Source: Chloroflexus sp. MS-G (GTDB taxonomy: Bacteria > Chloroflexota > Chloroflexia > Chloroflexales > Chloroflexaceae). From it: 55,728 nucleotides of DNA. A program made the translations under genes and the position numbers. Of this stretch, positions 25,953 to 34,511 are shown one piece after another; the first letter of the stretch is position 1; every line of letters begins with the position of its first letter. The notes under the pieces were generated by a model. It ran no database searches and was not told the DNA's origin. It worked only from the letters and a program-made list of their open reading frames with translations. Where the stretch lies: contig NZ_JPIM01000014.1 of assembly GCF_000735195.1 (NCBI RefSeq), forward strand, positions 1 through 55,728. Reading direction: 5' to 3'.

Positions 25953-26223
25953 GGGGCGCAGCGGTGCTGTGCCCCTACCACATTATGACATAGTGGCGAT
26001 GCGGGGATGAATATGGCGCTGGGCAATGCGGGCCAGTGGCCCGCGCACCCAGGGGGCGCAGCGGTGCTGTGCCCCTACCACATTACGATATAGTGGCGAT
26101 GCGGGGATGAATATGGCGCTGGGCAATGCGGGCCAGTGGCCCGCGCACCCAGGGGGCGCAGCGGTGCTGTGCCCCTACCACATTATGACATAGTGACATA
26201 GTGGCGATGTGGGGATGGGTACG
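25953..26223 (+). repeat. 100-bp tandem repeat, about 2.7 copies
   Basis: Units begin at 25953, 26053 and 26153 with an exact 100-nt period and only a few substitutions; the third is partial and carries a short GACATAGT duplication. Each full unit holds two hairpins. One is GGGGCGCAGC-GGT-GCTGTGCCCC, extended at its ends by TA pairs in unit 1. The other is GCGGGCC-AGT-GGCCCGC (26028-26044 and 26128-26144). No coding frame crosses the array. It lies between the HD-domain gene and the cobalamin operon promoter. Confidence 0.9.
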
Positions 26224-26373
26224 GGTAGATGGATAACAACATGATGGCGGGGTTACATCCACACGCTTCAGTGAACAGGTTTAGAAATCACCCTGTTCGG
26301 TGTAGTGAGGGATAGCCGGTACGCAGATGTGATCGATGTCTCACCACTGCACACCTCGCTGCCAAACCTGTGC

Positions 26374-26379
26374 TATAAT
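26374..26379 (+). promoter_or_regulatory. Extended -10 promoter of the cobalamin operon
   Basis: TGCTATAAT is an extended -10 element, about 35 nt before the first paired bases of the riboswitch. No TTGACA-like -35 box is present at 16-18 nt. It is the best candidate promoter for the 24-kb operon. Confidence 0.6.
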
Positions 26380-26414
26380 TGCTGCACATTGTACATTGCA
26401 CATTCAATCATCCG

Positions 26415-26532
26415 TCGCGGTGACCCGTAGGCCCGGATGCCAGGGCGTAAAGGTGGAAGCTGGTGAGAGTCCAGCGCTGTGCCGCAACTGTAACCGGCTA
26501 CTATAAGCCGGAAGCCAGGACGCCTGCCGCGA
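26415..26532 (+). promoter_or_regulatory. Cobalamin riboswitch aptamer
   Basis: The closing stem P1 is TCGCGG (26415-26420) with CCGCGA (26527-26532). The conserved core reads GGTGAGAGTCCAGCGCTG followed by GCCGCAACTGTAA (26481-26493), and the B12 box AGCCAGGACGCCTGCC lies at 26513-26528. These are the diagnostic parts of the adenosylcobalamin-type riboswitch. It sits between the operon promoter and an intrinsic terminator ahead of cobO, so cobalamin binding should stop transcription of the whole biosynthesis and cobalt-uptake operon. Confidence 0.95.
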
Positions 26533-26568
26533 TAGAGTGTTCGTTCAGCCCTTCTCGAGCTAAGGAGG

Positions 26569-26616
26569 ATGAACGAGGCCTGCATGAGGCTATCATGTGG
26601 CGTCATCGTTTCATAG
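26569..26616 (+). CDS. Possible 15-codon leader ORF
   Basis: ATG at 26569 directly abuts AAGGAGG and opens a frame of 15 codons (MNEACMRLSCGVIVS) ending with TAG at 26614-26616, exactly where the terminator stem begins. The zero spacing between ribosome site and ATG is poor; the in-frame ATG at 26584 would be 15 nt away, too far. It may be chance, with AAGGAGG instead taking part in RNA pairing of the expression platform. Confidence 0.2.
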   Translation: MNEACMRLSCGVIVS

Positions 26617-26646
26617 CCCCGACCGAGAAGGTCGGGGTTTTTGTTT
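26617..26646 (+). terminator. Intrinsic terminator of the riboswitch expression platform
   Basis: CCCCGACC (26617-26624), loop GAGAA and GGTCGGGG (26630-26637) form a perfect 8-bp GC-rich stem followed by TTTTTGTTT. It lies 85 nt after the aptamer and 24 nt before the first operon gene, which is the usual layout for transcriptional control by a cobalamin riboswitch. Confidence 0.95.
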
Positions 26647-26670
26647 ATATGTCAATGGAAGGAGATGGCC

Positions 26671-27279
26671 TTGTCTGAGGAGACAACTGCACCGGTTGGG
26701 CCGGGTTCCTCGCCCGAAGCGGCTGCACGTCGTAAAGCGGTTCGCGCCAGTCATCAAGCGAAGGGGCTGGTGATTGTCAACACCGGTGAAGGGAAGGGGA
26801 AGACTACCGCCGCGCTTGGCATTTTGTTGCGCGCCTGGGGAAGAAATATGCGCGTCGGTGGTGTGCAGTTTATCAAGCACGAACAGGCAAGATTTGGTGA
26901 ATTGCGGGCACTCGAACGCATAGGGATTACGTTGACGCCCCTCGGTGATGGGTTTACCTGGACGAGCCGCAATCTCGATGAGACCCAGGCCCGTGCATTG
27001 CATGGCTGGGAAATCGCCAAACAACAGATTACGAGTGGTAATTTCGATGTCTTTCTGCTCGATGAGTTTACATATGTGATGCACTATGGCTGGCTGCCTG
27101 CCACTGAGGTTGTAGAGTGGCTGCGAGCGAACAAGCCGCCAATGTTACATCTCATCATTACCGGTCGCTATGCACCGGCAGAACTGATCGAGTATGCCGA
27201 TCTGGTCACGGAAATGCGTGAAGTAAAGCATCCATTCCGCGACCAGGGGATTCGGGCACAGCCAGGGATTGAGTACTAA
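26671..27279 (+). CDS. cobO: Corrinoid adenosyltransferase (CobO/BtuR)
   Basis: A cytoplasmic enzyme of about 202 residues that transfers the 5'-deoxyadenosyl group of ATP to cob(I)yrinic acid a,c-diamide or cobinamide. The modified P-loop [22 protein letters not shown], the [12 protein letters not shown]alker-B region and [23 protein letters not shown] are all CobA/CobO/BtuR family marks. Start choice: GGAAGGAG abuts an ATG at 26665, which is too close, whereas the TTG at 26671 has 6-nt spacing and gives [10 protein letters not shown]; both are in frame. It is the first gene after the riboswitch terminator. Confidence 0.94.
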   Translation: MSEETTAPVGPGSSPEAAARRKAVRASHQAKGLVIVNTGEGKGKTTAALGILLRAWGRNMRVGGVQFIKHEQARFGELRALERIGITLTPLGDGFTWTSRNLDETQARALHGWEIAKQQITSGNFDVFLLDEFTYVMHYGWLPATEVVEWLRANKPPMLHLIITGRYAPAELIEYADLVTEMREVKHPFRDQGIRAQPGIEY

Positions 27280-27309
27280 CAGCTCCCTAAGCCGGTACAC
27301 GGGGGACAC

Positions 27310-30300
27310 ATGGGCGAACAGCTTAAGCGCAATATGGTGCAGCGGCTCGATGGGCGGCTGGTAAATGCCGGCGCCCGTCGGGGGATGTTGATCGTCTGCG
27401 CAACCGGTTGCTGCTGTGGTCATACGGAACGTGGTTTTGCGCCGGTTCCGACCGATCTGTACCATCAAGAATGGGAACGCCGTCGTTTGCGCAATCGCGT
27501 TCATCTCAGTCAGGGTGGGTGTCTGGGGCCATGCCCGCTGGCGAATGTTGCCCTCTTGTTGTTTGATGGCCGTCCCTATTGGTTTCACTCGCTCAATGAT
27601 CCGGCGTTAGTACCGGTTCTGTACGATTTTATCGAAGACTTGTTGGCTGCTGAGCGTCCTGTTGCGCCACCACCAGCGCTGGCGCCGCATGTGTTCAATG
27701 GCTTTGCCTGGAATGGCGTGGAAGCTGCGACAACTACTCTCGACCGTTTGCCAGCAGTGGCCGGCAGTGGGATTCTTGTTTTGAGTCAGGCCGACACCGA
27801 TCTCTTGGCCCTCGAGCAGGCACAGACGCTGCTCCCAGAAGGTTTTGCTCCGCTGTATATGGCGCATATTGGCCGCTTGACCGAACCAACTGCAATAGAT
27901 CGCTTGCTTGAACAACATCTACCGGCGGCAGCCATTGTGGTGGTGCGGCTCCATAGTCCGGCTGCGTTTCTGTACGGTTTGGAACGGTTACAGCAGTGGG
28001 CTGCGGCTACCGATGGTTTTCTGCTCTGCCTGCCAGCAGTCGATGAGGTAGACCCTGATCTAATGGCCCGATCAACGGTGGGAGTACCATTGGCGATGCT
28101 GATCAGCGCCTATTTTCGGGCAGGCGGGGCGGTGAATCTGGCCAACGGACTGCAATGTCTGAGTGACCATCTGCTGGTAAGCGGATGGGGCTACGATCCG
28201 CCGATTGATCTCCCCTTGCATGGGATGTATACCCCGCCACGACCGGCACGCCGTGGCCGCAGACAAGATGCGGCGACTATCACGGCGGCAGCAAGCGATG
28301 CACCGACAGTTGGTGTGCTCTTTTACCGTGCCCATCTTCTGAGCGGGAATACAGCGTTTGTTGATGCACTGATCACGGGCTTGCAGGCACGTGGGATGCA
28401 GGTACGCGCTGTCTATACGCAATCGCTAAAGTCAACCGCTTCCGACGGTTTGCCGATTGGGTTAGGATTGTTGCAGCAAGCTGGCCCACCGGATGTGATC
28501 GTTTCGACCCTTAGTTTCGCCCTTGGTGCTGATGATCCGCATCCGTTCAGTCGTCTTGATGTTCCGGTGGTGCAGGCACTGCTCAGTAGCAGCAGTCGTG
28601 AGGTGTGGCAACGCGATGGTCGTGGCCTTGGGCCGCTCGATACAGCCATGAACGTTGCTCTACCAGAACTCGATGGCCGTATCATCGGGGTGCCGATTGC
28701 GTTCAAGTCGCAGGAAGGGGAAACAGCCGCCCATTCATTACCGGATCACGAACGGATCGAGCGCCTAGCTGGGTTGGTCTGGCGATTGACCCGGTTGCGC
28801 CGGAAGCCGAACAGCCAGAAGCGAATTGCTATCATCTTGACGAATAGCAGTGCGAAAGCGCAACGGATCGGAAATGCTGTTGGCCTGGATGCACCGGCGT
28901 CGTTGATGCGTATCTTTGCGGCTCTCAGTGAAGCTGGTTATACCGTGGGTGAATTACCAGAGAGTGGTGATCACCTGATTGCCAGTCTAATCGCACGCTG
29001 TTCGTATGATGAGACCTGGCTGACAACCGAGCAGTTGGCACAGGCCTATCGTATTCCTGGCGAAACCTATCGGCGCTGGTTTGCCGAATTACCGCTGCCG
29101 TTGCAAGAGGCTATGATCCGTCAGTGGGGACCGCCCCCCGGCCAGGCGTATGTACACCGCGGTGATCTGGCGCTGGCCGGAATGGAAGTTGGCAACTGCT
29201 TTATCGCCCTCCAACCACCACGTGGCTACGATATGGACCCTGACGCCATTTATCACCGACCTGATTTACCGCCACCGCATAACTACTACGCCCTTTACCG
29301 CTGGTTGCGTGATGAATGGCGAGCTGATGCCATGATCCATCTCGGCAAGCACGGTACCCTCGAATGGTTGCCTGGTAAAGGGGTTGGTTTGAGTGCCCTT
29401 TGTTTTCCCGATCCCTTCCTGGCTGATATGCCTTTGATCTACCCTTTCATCATCAACGACCCCGGTGAGGGTACACAGGCAAAACGGCGCGCCCACGCGG
29501 TCATTGTGGATCATCTCACCCCACCGATGACAAGTGCCGGTGCATATGGTGATCTGGCCGAGCTGGCTCAACTGGTTGATGAGTACTATCGTATGGAGCG
29601 ACTCGATCCAACCAAGCTACCACTCTTGCAACGGCAGATTTGGAATGTGCTCCAACGTAGTCAATTGGCCGATGACCTACGCTACATATTGCAGGCCGAT
29701 CACGGTGATCATCGTCACGAGTGGGATGGCAGTGTGCTGGATGATGGCACACCGACTGTCCTGGCTGAACTAGAGGGGCGCGAGGTGGCCCATCTCCTCG
29801 AAGACATTGAAGGGTATCTGTGCGAGCTGACCGGTGCCCAGATTCGTGATGGGTTGCATATTCTCGGTACATTGCCAGAAGGTGAGCAGTTCGTCGATCT
29901 CGTGTATCATCTGCTGCGGTTGCCAAATCTCGATGCCCCTAGTCTGCCAGCCGCCGTCGCCACTGCACTTGGCGTTGACTGGTCGGCATTACAGGAAGCG
30001 CCAGGGCGGCGGCGCGCCGGAGACGAGCACTTTTTGACGAATGCCGATCTGATTGAACACATCGAAACACTCTGTCGAACCCTACTGCGTCAGCTTTGTG
30101 ACCACGACTGGGCTGCGTCGGCAATTGGTGAGGTGGTAGCACAGGTGCTACCCGGTTGCAGTGACAGTTCACCTATCTTGCAAGCCCTACACTACGCCTG
30201 TGACCAGCTTGTGCCACGGCTCCGCCAGAGTGCCGCTGCCGAAATCGAACATCTGCTGGCAGCCTTGGCCGGACGCTTCGTACCACCAGGGCCAAGTGGT

Positions 30301-31575
30301 GCCCCCACACGAGGAATGGCGCATGTGTTGCCCACTGGACGCAACTTCTACAGCCTTGATCCGCGTAGCGTGCCCAGTATGGCTGCCTGGGAGACCGGCC
30401 AGGGGCTGGCAAATGATTTGTTGCGCCGCTATCAGCGGGAATACGGCACATGGCCCGAAAGTGTGGGTATCAGCATCTGGGGTACTAGTCTTATCCGTAC
30501 TGCGGGTGATGATGTGGCGCAGGTGATGGCCTTGTTGGGCGTGCGACCGCGCTGGCAACGCGAAAATCGGCGGGTTATCGGCTTTGAGGTTATTCCGCTC
30601 GCCGAATTGGGACGGCCACGCATCGATGTCGTCTGTCGGATTAGTGGCTTCTTCCGCGATGCGTTTCCGCATCTGATTGAGCTGCTTGATCAGGCAGTGC
30701 AGACGATCATTGATCTTGAGGAACCGCTTGAACTGAATTTCCCGCGTAAGCATGCCCACCTGACAGCGCAGACCCTGGCAGAGGGTGGTATGCCCGTTGA
30801 AACGGCACAACGTGAAGCGCGCTACCGCATCTTTGGCAGCCCACCGGGAAGTTACGGTGCCGGGATGCTCCCCCTGATCGATGGGCAAAACTGGACGAAC
30901 GATACCGATCTGGCGCACGTGTATCTACGCTGGGGCGGCTATGCGTACACCGCCACTGAACAGGGTGTCCCGGCAGAAACAGCTTTTGCGGCTGCGCTCA
31001 GCACGGTACAGGTCGCTACCAAAAATCAGGACAATCGCGAACACGATATTTTCGACAGCGATGATTATTTTCAGTTTCACGGTGGCATGATCGCAACGAT
31101 TCGGGCCCTCACCGGACGGAATCCGGCGCGCTACTTTGGTGATAGCAGTGATCCGTCACGACCGCGCACTCGCGATCTACGTGAAGAAGCCCGTCGTGTC
31201 TTTCGGGCGCGGGTGGTCAATCCGAAATGGCTGGAAAGTATGCGTCGGCACGGGTACAAAGGTGGCCTAGAACTGGCGGCAACTGTTGATTACCTCTTCG
31301 GCTACGATGCGACGGCCCAGGTACTGGCCGACTGGATGTATGAGCAGGTTACAGAACGGTATGTACGTGATCCGGACGTACAGCAGTGGTTGCAAGAAGT
31401 GAATCCCTGGGCATTACAGGCGATTGCCGAACGGCTCAACGAAGCAATTGGTCGAGGAATGTGGCGTAATCCTTCACCGGAAGCCCAAGCCACCATCGCC
31501 GAGATTCTGAACCAGGGTGAAGCTGTGCGCGAGGGACTGTCTACGGCACAGGACGACTATCACGAATCAGCGTAG
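27310..31575 (+). CDS. cobN: Ferredoxin-like domain fused to cobaltochelatase CobN
   Basis: A protein of 1421 residues in two parts. Residues 25-115 form a thioredoxin-like [2Fe-2S] ferredoxin module with cysteines 30, 34, 35, 36 and a C71-x3-C75 pair (GGCLGPCPLANV). From about 130 on it is CobN, the large subunit of the ATP-dependent chelatase that inserts cobalt into hydrogenobyrinic acid a,c-diamide. Marks include IHLGKHGTLEWLPGKGVG, NDPGEGTQAKRRAHAVIVDH, GRNFYSLDPRSVPS and SDDYFQFHGGM. CobN needs AAA+ partners CobS/CobT or a ChlI/ChlD-type pair; none is in the window. BchH is the nearest relative but the GEGTQAKRR region and the cob context favour CobN. ATG 27310 lies 30 nt after cobO. 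Confidence 0.93.
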   Translation: MGEQLKRNMVQRLDGRLVNAGARRGMLIVCATGCCCGHTERGFAPVPTDLYHQEWERRRLRNRVHLSQGGCLGPCPLANVALLLFDGRPYWFHSLNDPALVPVLYDFIEDLLAAERPVAPPPALAPHVFNGFAWNGVEAATTTLDRLPAVAGSGILVLSQADTDLLALEQAQTLLPEGFAPLYMAHIGRLTEPTAIDRLLEQHLPAAAIVVVRLHSPAAFLYGLERLQQWAAATDGFLLCLPAVDEVDPDLMARSTVGVPLAMLISAYFRAGGAVNLANGLQCLSDHLLVSGWGYDPPIDLPLHGMYTPPRPARRGRRQDAATITAAASDAPTVGVLFYRAHLLSGNTAFVDALITGLQARGMQVRAVYTQSLKSTASDGLPIGLGLLQQAGPPDVIVSTLSFALGADDPHPFSRLDVPVVQALLSSSSREVWQRDGRGLGPLDTAMNVALPELDGRIIGVPIAFKSQEGETAAHSLPDHERIERLAGLVWRLTRLRRKPNSQKRIAIILTNSSAKAQRIGNAVGLDAPASLMRIFAALSEAGYTVGELPESGDHLIASLIARCSYDETWLTTEQLAQAYRIPGETYRRWFAELPLPLQEAMIRQWGPPPGQAYVHRGDLALAGMEVGNCFIALQPPRGYDMDPDAIYHRPDLPPPHNYYALYRWLRDEWRADAMIHLGKHGTLEWLPGKGVGLSALCFPDPFLADMPLIYPFIINDPGEGTQAKRRAHAVIVDHLTPPMTSAGAYGDLAELAQLVDEYYRMERLDPTKLPLLQRQIWNVLQRSQLADDLRYILQADHGDHRHEWDGSVLDDGTPTVLAELEGREVAHLLEDIEGYLCELTGAQIRDGLHILGTLPEGEQFVDLVYHLLRLPNLDAPSLPAAVATALGVDWSALQEAPGRRRAGDEHFLTNADLIEHIETLCRTLLRQLCDHDWAASAIGEVVAQVLPGCSDSSPILQALHYACDQLVPRLRQSAAAEIEHLLAALAGRFVPPGPSGAPTRGMAHVLPTGRNFYSLDPRSVPSMAAWETGQGLANDLLRRYQREYGTWPESVGISIWGTSLIRTAGDDVAQVMALLGVRPRWQRENRRVIGFEVIPLAELGRPRIDVVCRISGFFRDAFPHLIELLDQAVQTIIDLEEPLELNFPRKHAHLTAQTLAEGGMPVETAQREARYRIFGSPPGSYGAGMLPLIDGQNWTNDTDLAHVYLRWGGYAYTATEQGVPAETAFAAALSTVQVATKNQDNREHDIFDSDDYFQFHGGMIATIRALTGRNPARYFGDSSDPSRPRTRDLREEARRVFRARVVNPKWLESMRRHGYKGGLELAATVDYLFGYDATAQVLADWMYEQVTERYVRDPDVQQWLQEVNPWALQAIAERLNEAIGRGMWRNPSPEAQATIAEILNQGEAVREGLSTAQDDYHESA

Positions 31576-31601
31576 CAATAAACAAAGGAAAGGAGGAACC
31601 C

Positions 31602-32669
31602 ATGGATCTGCTTCAAACAACTATCAATCAGATCGGGCCACTCGACGATCAGGCAGCTACTGCTGCGCGTCGCCGCCAGGATACGCTTACGAAACCAGCA
31701 GGTTCACTCGGACGATTGGAAGAGCTATCGATCCGGATTGCCGGTATCACCGGACGCGAACGGCCACGGTTAACTACGCCGGCTGTGATTGTCATGGCCG
31801 GTGATCACGGTGTTGCCCGCCAGGGTGTCAGTGCATTTCCAAAAGAGGTTACTCCACAAATGGTCTTAAACTTCTTGCGTGGGGGCGCAGCGATCAACGT
31901 GCTGGCCCGTCATGTCGGCGCCCGTGTGATCGTAGTTGATATTGGTGTTGCAACCGATTTACCGGCCCATCCTGAGCTAATCAGTCGCAAACTTGCGTAT
32001 GGTACAGCCGACTTCACCGAAGAACCGGCAATGAGTCGCGAGCTTGCCCGACAATCAATAGAAGTTGGTATTACGTGTGCGAATGAAGCGATTGATAGTG
32101 GAGTCGATCTGCTGGCTACCGGAGAAATGGGCATTGCCAACACCACGGCAGCGAGTGCCATTGTCGCCGCGATCACCGGTCGCCCGGCCAGCGAGGTGAC
32201 CGGACGCGGTACCGGTATTGACGATGCCGGTTTGGCTCGAAAAATTGCGGTCATCGAGAAGGGCCTGACGCTCCATCGTCCTCATCCGAACGATGGTCTC
32301 GACGTGTTGGCGAAGGTAGGCGGCCTGGAAATCGGCGGCCTGGCTGGTGTCATACTCGGCGCGGCGGCCCGACGGGTGCCGGTCGTTATCGACGGTTTCA
32401 TTTCGGGGGCAGCAGCCCTGATCGCAGCAACGTTAGCACCTGCCGCCACGCCGTATATGATCGCCGGTCACCGCTCGGTTGAGCGTGGGCATAGTGCCGT
32501 CTACAGCCATCTCGATCTCCAACCGCTCCTCGATCTCAACATGCGGCTGGGAGAAGGTACCGGTGCAGTCCTGGCAATGTCAATCTGTCAGGCAGCTTGC
32601 AAAATACTCGACGAGATGGCAACATTTGCTGAAGCTGGTGTGTCGGAAGGTGAGCAGCAATCGAAGTAG
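31602..32669 (+). CDS. cobT: Nicotinate-nucleotide--dimethylbenzimidazole phosphoribosyltransferase
   Basis: An enzyme of 355 residues, the standard length. It makes alpha-ribazole phosphate from nicotinate mononucleotide and 5,6-dimethylbenzimidazole for the lower ligand. Clear family blocks are [62 protein letters not shown] and the catalytic Glu318 in [18 protein letters not shown] precedes the ATG by 7 nt. It is not the chelatase subunit that shares the name CobT. Its presence means the cell builds a benzimidazole-type cobamide. Confidence 0.96.
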   Translation: MDLLQTTINQIGPLDDQAATAARRRQDTLTKPAGSLGRLEELSIRIAGITGRERPRLTTPAVIVMAGDHGVARQGVSAFPKEVTPQMVLNFLRGGAAINVLARHVGARVIVVDIGVATDLPAHPELISRKLAYGTADFTEEPAMSRELARQSIEVGITCANEAIDSGVDLLATGEMGIANTTAASAIVAAITGRPASEVTGRGTGIDDAGLARKIAVIEKGLTLHRPHPNDGLDVLAKVGGLEIGGLAGVILGAAARRVPVVIDGFISGAAALIAATLAPAATPYMIAGHRSVERGHSAVYSHLDLQPLLDLNMRLGEGTGAVLAMSICQAACKILDEMATFAEAGVSEGEQQSK

Positions 32670-32695
32670 CAATGTATCAGCAATGGAGGTCTCCG

Positions 32696-33442
32696 ATGAA
32701 ACGATGGCAGCGGTGGCTTATCGTCAGTGTAGGGGCGGTCCTCTTCCTTGTGTTTGAGGCGCGACCGGCGTATGCGATGCACATCATGGAGGGGTTTCTC
32801 CCGCCACTGTGGGCATTGTTTTGGTTTGTGGTGGTCATTCCCTTTTGGGTCATCGGTGTTCGTCGCCTCCGTGCACTTATCAGCGATACTCCTGAAGTCC
32901 GTCTCTTGCTTGGCTTTGCCGCCGCATTTACCTTCGTTCTCAGTGCCCTGAAATTGCCCAGTGTCACCGGATCGAGCAGTCACCCGACCGGCACCGGGCT
33001 CGGTGCCATCCTGTTTGGGCCATGGGTGATGAGTATTCTCGGCTCGATCGTGTTGCTGTTTCAGGCCCTCTTGATTGCACACGGTGGTCTCACCACCCTC
33101 GGCGCGAATGCATTTAGTATGGCGGTCGTCGGCCCGTGGGTGGCATGGCTCATCTGGCGGAGTCTGAACGGACGCGCACCCTTCTGGGTAACCGTCTTTC
33201 TGGCGGCAGCGCTGGCCGATCTCACCACGTATGTGGTCACCGCCCTGCAATTGGCACTTGCGCATCCCGATCCGGTCGGTGGCATCGGCGCATCCATTAT
33301 CAAATTCGGCGCCATCTTTGCCGTCACGCAAATACCGCTCGCGATCAGCGAAGGGGTCCTGACGGTGTTGATCATGAATGCCTTGCAAACGAATGCCAAA
33401 GCAGAACTGGAAGCCCTTGCGGTGAAAGGAATCCGTCCATGA
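32696..33442 (+). CDS. cbiM: Cobalt ECF transporter substrate-binding component CbiM
   Basis: A membrane protein of 248 residues. The N terminus is a signal-type helix ending ARPAYA, after which [10 protein letters not shown] begins; CbiM needs the His as the second residue of the mature chain for metal binding, so cleavage just before Met would create the cobalt site. About six further membrane helices follow, with [12 protein letters not shown] and the conserved FGPW and [14 protein letters not shown] blocks. The ATG at 32696 has GGAGGT 5 nt upstream. The stop overlaps cbiN as ATGA. Together with CbiN, CbiQ and CbiO it forms the CbiMNQO cobalt importer. Confidence 0.95.
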   Translation: MKRWQRWLIVSVGAVLFLVFEARPAYAMHIMEGFLPPLWALFWFVVVIPFWVIGVRRLRALISDTPEVRLLLGFAAAFTFVLSALKLPSVTGSSSHPTGTGLGAILFGPWVMSILGSIVLLFQALLIAHGGLTTLGANAFSMAVVGPWVAWLIWRSLNGRAPFWVTVFLAAALADLTTYVVTALQLALAHPDPVGGIGASIIKFGAIFAVTQIPLAISEGVLTVLIMNALQTNAKAELEALAVKGIRP

Positions 33443-33738
33443 ACGCACAACCGTTATCCTGGCCGGTCGTTATGATCTTGAGTCTGATCGTCGTTGCGTT
33501 GGCAGTCGCGCCGCTGCTGCTCATTCGCGATACCGAGTTCGGTGGTGCCGATGCTGCGGCAGCACAGGCGATTACCGAGGTGAACCCCGACTATACGCCA
33601 TGGGTTGTGCCCCTGTTTGAGCCACCGGGGAGCGAGACAGAAAGTCTGTTGTTTGCCCTTCAAGCCGGGCTAGGCGCCGGCGTGATCGGCTACTTCTTTG
33701 GCTGGCAGCACGGTCGGCGTCAACAACGAGATCGGTGA
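33439..33738 (+). CDS. cbiN: Cobalt transport accessory protein CbiN
   Basis: A small protein of 99 residues with two membrane helices ([19 protein letters not shown] and [17 protein letters not shown]) around an extracytoplasmic loop containing [12 protein letters not shown], the usual CbiN layout. It ends with a basic tail. The ATG at 33439 overlaps the cbiM stop; the same frame is open upstream inside cbiM but that part is an artefact. CbiN is required with CbiM for cobalt uptake in this transporter group. Confidence 0.93.
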   Translation: MNAQPLSWPVVMILSLIVVALAVAPLLLIRDTEFGGADAAAAQAITEVNPDYTPWVVPLFEPPGSETESLLFALQAGLGAGVIGYFFGWQHGRRQQRDR

Positions 33739-33741
33739 TCC

Positions 33742-34506
33742 ATGCTGCGGGTGATCGATCGCTACGCCTTTACCAATCGGCTCCGCATGGTCGATCCGGC
33801 TCAGAAGAGCGCGATCGCACTGACAACGATCGTGCTCTGCCTCGTCCTCGACCGACCGTTGGTCAGCGGGCTGGCGCTGCTCTGGATGGTCGGTCTTGCC
33901 ATCGGCTATGCGCGTCTCCCATGGCGAGTCGTGATTGCCGTCCTGAGCACCGAGAGTATGTTTCTGATGCTATCGGTCATCGGGATTGCGGTACGCCTCG
34001 GCGTTGACGCATCGACTGCTGCGGTGCCGATTGGGCCGTTCTGGGTGAGTATGGACCGTTCATCCGTCCTGCTCGCGGGGCAGGTCTTCATCCGGGTGAT
34101 CGCGTGCGTGTCGGCGCTCAATGTTCTGGCCTTGACCACGCCGCTGGTCGATCTGATCGATCTCTTCCACCGATGGCGGATACCGACTATTCTGATCGAG
34201 GTGATGATCCTAAGTTATCGGGCTATCTTTCTCTTGCTTGACACGCTCGAGCGCATGGTCATCGCGCAGAAAGCCCGACTGGGATATGCTTCCTGGCGTT
34301 CAACGCTGCGGAGCTCGGCGCTTATTGGTAGTCAGTTGTTCATGGCTGCGTATCAGCGCAGTCGGATGCTCGAACAGGCGTTGATCGGTCGCGGATTCTG
34401 CGGCGAGGTGCGCGTGTTACCGATCAGGTATCACCACGATTGGCGCTTGTGGGCCTTTCTGGTGCTCATGGTGATCACCGTGAGCCTGGCACGCATGTGG
34501 GGATAA
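33742..34506 (+). CDS. cbiQ: Cobalt ECF transporter transmembrane component CbiQ
   Basis: The T component of the cobalt importer, 254 residues with about five to six membrane helices. It begins with the CbiQ opening VIDRYAFTNRLRMVDPAQKS and carries the coupling motif near the C terminus, QRSRMLEQALIGRGF, with the Ala-Arg-Gly type helix that contacts the ATPase. It starts 3 nt after cbiN and ends 5 nt before cbiO. Function is energy coupling between CbiO and CbiMN. Confidence 0.94.
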   Translation: MLRVIDRYAFTNRLRMVDPAQKSAIALTTIVLCLVLDRPLVSGLALLWMVGLAIGYARLPWRVVIAVLSTESMFLMLSVIGIAVRLGVDASTAAVPIGPFWVSMDRSSVLLAGQVFIRVIACVSALNVLALTTPLVDLIDLFHRWRIPTILIEVMILSYRAIFLLLDTLERMVIAQKARLGYASWRSTLRSSALIGSQLFMAAYQRSRMLEQALIGRGFCGEVRVLPIRYHHDWRLWAFLVLMVITVSLARMWG

Positions 34507-34511
34507 CAGCC

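Noticed and set aside
25953..26223. Possible CRISPR array because of regular repeats.
   Set aside because: Units are 100 bp with no unique spacers and no cas genes nearby; it is a plain tandem repeat.
26463..26678. Open frame of 71 codons across the riboswitch.
   Set aside because: It lies on the aptamer and terminator, whose RNA elements fully explain the sequence.
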